From: Psychroflexus sediminis
GTDB lineage: Bacteria > Bacteroidota > Bacteroidia > Flavobacteriales > Flavobacteriaceae
Direction of reading: 5' to 3'
Length of the DNA stretch: 64,000 nt
Assembly: GCF_900099815.1 (NCBI RefSeq)
Contig: NZ_FNCW01000005.1
Span: 1-64,000 of the forward strand
This document shows, piece by piece, positions 62,103 through 64,000 of the stretch. Numbering within the stretch: position 1 is the stretch's first letter; every line of letters begins with the position of its first letter. Under the pieces are notes generated by a model that made no database searches, was not told the DNA's origin, and saw nothing but the letters and a program-made list of their open reading frames with translations. The translations under genes and the position numbers were made by a program.

Positions 62103-63266
62103 ATGGCAATGATTACAAAAAACGAAGTTTTAAACTTAGCAAGCGAGCATACATCTCCTTGTGTATCTATATTCATTCCTACTCATCGTGCAGGAAAAGA
62201 GACCCTAGAAGGGCATGACGAAATTAAACTTAAAACGCAGCTTAAAAAGGTTAAAGCAAAACTTGAAAAACTGGGTTTAAGTGATAAGGAAATTGAAGAA
62301 TTCGTTGAGCCTGTAAACAAGCTTGTGGACGACAGTGATTTTTGGAGACATCAGTCGGACGGTCTGGCTCTTTTTATTTCAAAAAACACATTCAAAAACT
62401 ATACAGTACCTGTTCATTTTGAAGAATTCAATTACGTATCCGACGAATTCTATTTAAAGCCCTTAATGCCTTTATTCAATGGTAACGGCTTGTTTTATCT
62501 TCTCACTGTGAAAAAAGATGAAGTTAAATTTTACGAAGGTACACGACACACGATGACAGAAGTTATCACTCCCGATGAAGTTCCTTCAAGACTGGAAGAC
62601 GTCGTGGGCTATGATTATGAACAAAAAAATCTTCAGTTCAGATCCGGACAACAGGGAGATAACAAGGCAGGTATGTATCATGGTGCAGGTGAAGGGAATG
62701 CAGAAGCCTTGAATGAGATGAAGCGTTACTTTAGAGCTGTAAATGACGGCATTATGGAGATGTTACATGATGATCAAAATCCGCCATTGGTCGTTTGTTG
62801 CCAGGATTTCCAATTTCCTATTTATAAAGAGGTAAACTCCTACAATAATCTGTATGAGGAACATGTCTCAGGAAATCCTGAAGATAAAGATATTCATCAG
62901 CTACATGAAGAAGCATGGGACTTATTACAACCTTACTTTAATAAAACCCGTGAAGAAAAATTGAATCTCTATAATGAGTATATCGGTACAGGAAAAGCGT
63001 CTGCAGACGTCAATATGATCATTAAAGCAGCGATAGAAGGTAGAATTGACAGCCTTTTTGTACAAAACGGAGCTGAAATATTTGGCGAATACGATAGCAG
63101 TACGCAGAAAGCTAATGTTCAAAACGAACTTACAGATTCCAATGTTTCATTATTGAACCTCATCGCCATAAAAGTGTTTGAGAAAGGCGGAAGTATTTAT
63201 ATTCTCGAAAAAGAAGAGATGCCGGATGAAAATCATAAAACAGTAAATGCTGTCTATAGATATTAA
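62103..63266 (+). CDS. baeRF-like (archaeo-eukaryotic release factor-like) protein
   Basis: A 387-residue soluble protein. The start MAMITKNEVLNLASEHTSPCVSIFIPTHRAGKET and the C-terminal part (EGRIDSLFVQNGAEIFGEYDSST...) resemble the bacterial archaeo-eukaryotic release factor families (baeRF), which carry an eRF1-like fold and have been linked to ribosome stress. The family assignment is from pattern memory. The ATG at 62103 is chosen over 62034, whose extra 23 residues are unlike the family. It stands near repair genes and erythromycin esterase-like genes, a common stress setting. Followed by a strong terminator. Confidence 0.7.
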   Translation: MAMITKNEVLNLASEHTSPCVSIFIPTHRAGKETLEGHDEIKLKTQLKKVKAKLEKLGLSDKEIEEFVEPVNKLVDDSDFWRHQSDGLALFISKNTFKNYTVPVHFEEFNYVSDEFYLKPLMPLFNGNGLFYLLTVKKDEVKFYEGTRHTMTEVITPDEVPSRLEDVVGYDYEQKNLQFRSGQQGDNKAGMYHGAGEGNAEALNEMKRYFRAVNDGIMEMLHDDQNPPLVVCCQDFQFPIYKEVNSYNNLYEEHVSGNPEDKDIHQLHEEAWDLLQPYFNKTREEKLNLYNEYIGTGKASADVNMIIKAAIEGRIDSLFVQNGAEIFGEYDSSTQKANVQNELTDSNVSLLNLIAIKVFEKGGSIYILEKEEMPDENHKTVNAVYRY

Positions 63267-63289
63267 TTCATCTTTTTTATAAAATAGCT

Positions 63290-63340
63290 AAAATGACAGG
63301 AAACGATGCTGGTTTAAAACCACTATTTCCTGTCATTTTT
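63290..63340 (+). terminator. Terminator after the baeRF-like gene
   Basis: AAAATGACAGGAAA (63290-63303) pairs perfectly with TTTCCTGTCATTTT (63326-63339), and T residues continue to 63340. The loop holds a second small hairpin GGTTT-A-AAACC. Confidence 0.88.
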
Positions 63341-63375
63341 GATTTAAAACCTATCTTAGTTCAAACTCTAAAAAA

Positions 63376-64000
63376 ATGGCCAGAAGTAAATTGCAAAAAA
63401 TAAATTCGGTTTTATTATTCTCCTTCTTAGTGATTATTGGATTATACTATGGTGCCGCTTTTTTGATCCCCCTTACGTTCGGTGTATTTTTCACAACCTT
63501 AATGATACCCATTTGTAACTTTCTGGAGAACAAACTAAACCTGGGAAGAATTATCGCATCATTCCTTAGCACATTCATCCTGTTTATTCTCATTGGCGGG
63601 CTTTTCTTCTTGTTATTCAGTCAACTCAACTTATTTATAAATGACCTGTTGGAACGGAAGGGAGATGTATTTGGATTTGTAGATACAGTTCGACAGCAAA
63701 TTGTAGATTCTACAGGATTTACCCTGAAGCAGCAAAATGAAATGTTCAACGAACGCCTGTATGGTATGCTCAAACAGGCTCAAACTCATCTATCCAATGT
63801 TTTTAGCGAATTCATAAATATTCTCGTTAGCTTTTTACTTACGCTGATTTATGTTTTTTTATTTCTGATCAACCGAAAGAAATTTCACAGCTTTCTCATG
63901 AAGTATGTTTCTGAAGAGAAAAAACAAAACACCAAGCAAATTCTAGATAAAGCCAAAAATGTGGCAAATCGCTATTTGTGGGGAAGAATTCAGGTGATGT
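63376..64000 (+). CDS. AI-2E family transporter, partial (3' end outside window)
   Basis: The frame from the ATG at 63376 is open to the window end and gives 208 residues. It has the AI-2E/PerM pattern: two N-terminal membrane segments (YYGAAFLIPLTFGVFFTTLMIPICNFLE), a third at about 60-80, a soluble stretch, and a fourth (about 155-175, LVSFLLTLIYVFLFLI) followed by NRYLWGRIQVM. Members are permease-like proteins of varied substrate. About 150 more residues are expected beyond the edge. Confidence 0.85.
   Translation, partial: MARSKLQKINSVLLFSFLVIIGLYYGAAFLIPLTFGVFFTTLMIPICNFLENKLNLGRIIASFLSTFILFILIGGLFFLLFSQLNLFINDLLERKGDVFGFVDTVRQQIVDSTGFTLKQQNEMFNERLYGMLKQAQTHLSNVFSEFINILVSFLLTLIYVFLFLINRKKFHSFLMKYVSEEKKQNTKQILDKAKNVANRYLWGRIQVM

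Overview
The window looks like the chromosome of a marine-type member of the Flavobacteriaceae (Bacteroidota). The signs are AT-rich DNA, many TonB-dependent receptors with an N-terminal carboxypeptidase-like domain, lipoproteins with a Cys-Ser-Asp-Asp-Asp start, LytS/LytTR signalling, and promoters of the Bacteroidota type (TTG, about 20 nt, TAnnTTTG). The species cannot be named from the sequence.

Layout. 1-5.1 kb: the 3' part of a clade-II nitrous oxide reductase cluster (nosZ, a NosB-like membrane protein, nosL, nosD, nosF, nosY). nosZ lacks its 5' half here and nosD carries a frameshift. 5.2-7.2 kb: the di-iron repair protein RIC with a polytopic partner. 7.4-11.4 kb, minus strand: VIT transporter, CbpM/CbpA chaperones, hemerythrin, group III truncated globin, a small membrane protein and a Crp/Fnr regulator. 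11.4-17.7 kb: a metal (probably iron) uptake group (DUF4856 lipoprotein, imelysin, HTTM protein, TonB receptor). 18-20.4 kb: cytochrome bd (cydAB), divergent from a small Cys-rich protein and an OprC-like copper receptor (20.5-23.3 kb). 23.5-30.4 kb: a tripartite RND pump and a porin. 30.8-33.8 kb: sulfide:quinone oxidoreductase, ZIP transporter, Asp/Glu racemase. 34.2-43.7 kb: a seven-gene minus-strand locus with 3-hydroxybutyrate dehydrogenase, two alpha/beta hydrolases, acyl-CoA ligase, TonB receptor and symporter. 44-46.3 kb: TSUP exporter, YqeY, tRNA-Arg and a noncoding repeat field. 46.3-52 kb: an outer-membrane barrel protein and a LytS/LytTR system with a second, degenerate kinase. 52.2-64 kb: a DASS transporter, DUF202, an erythromycin esterase-like pair, mqo, pcm, a LigD split into three genes, a baeRF-like protein and a partial AI-2E transporter.

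How it fits together. The first 33 kb and the 44-kb gene concern low-oxygen, nitrosative and sulfide respiration. Reading the intergenic regions shows two Crp/Fnr-type operator families. One (TGATTCAAATCAT) lies before ric and before the globin operon. The other (GTAAC-N4-GTTAC and variants) lies before cydA, the Cys-protein/OprC-like pair, sqr, the TSUP gene and a probable short transcript near the racemase. In every case the operator is followed after 22 nt (23 for cydA) by a TAnnTTTG-like -7 element. This points to class-II activation by one or two Crp/Fnr proteins, one of which is encoded at 10777-11373. No prophage, integrase, insertion sequence or CRISPR array was recognised.
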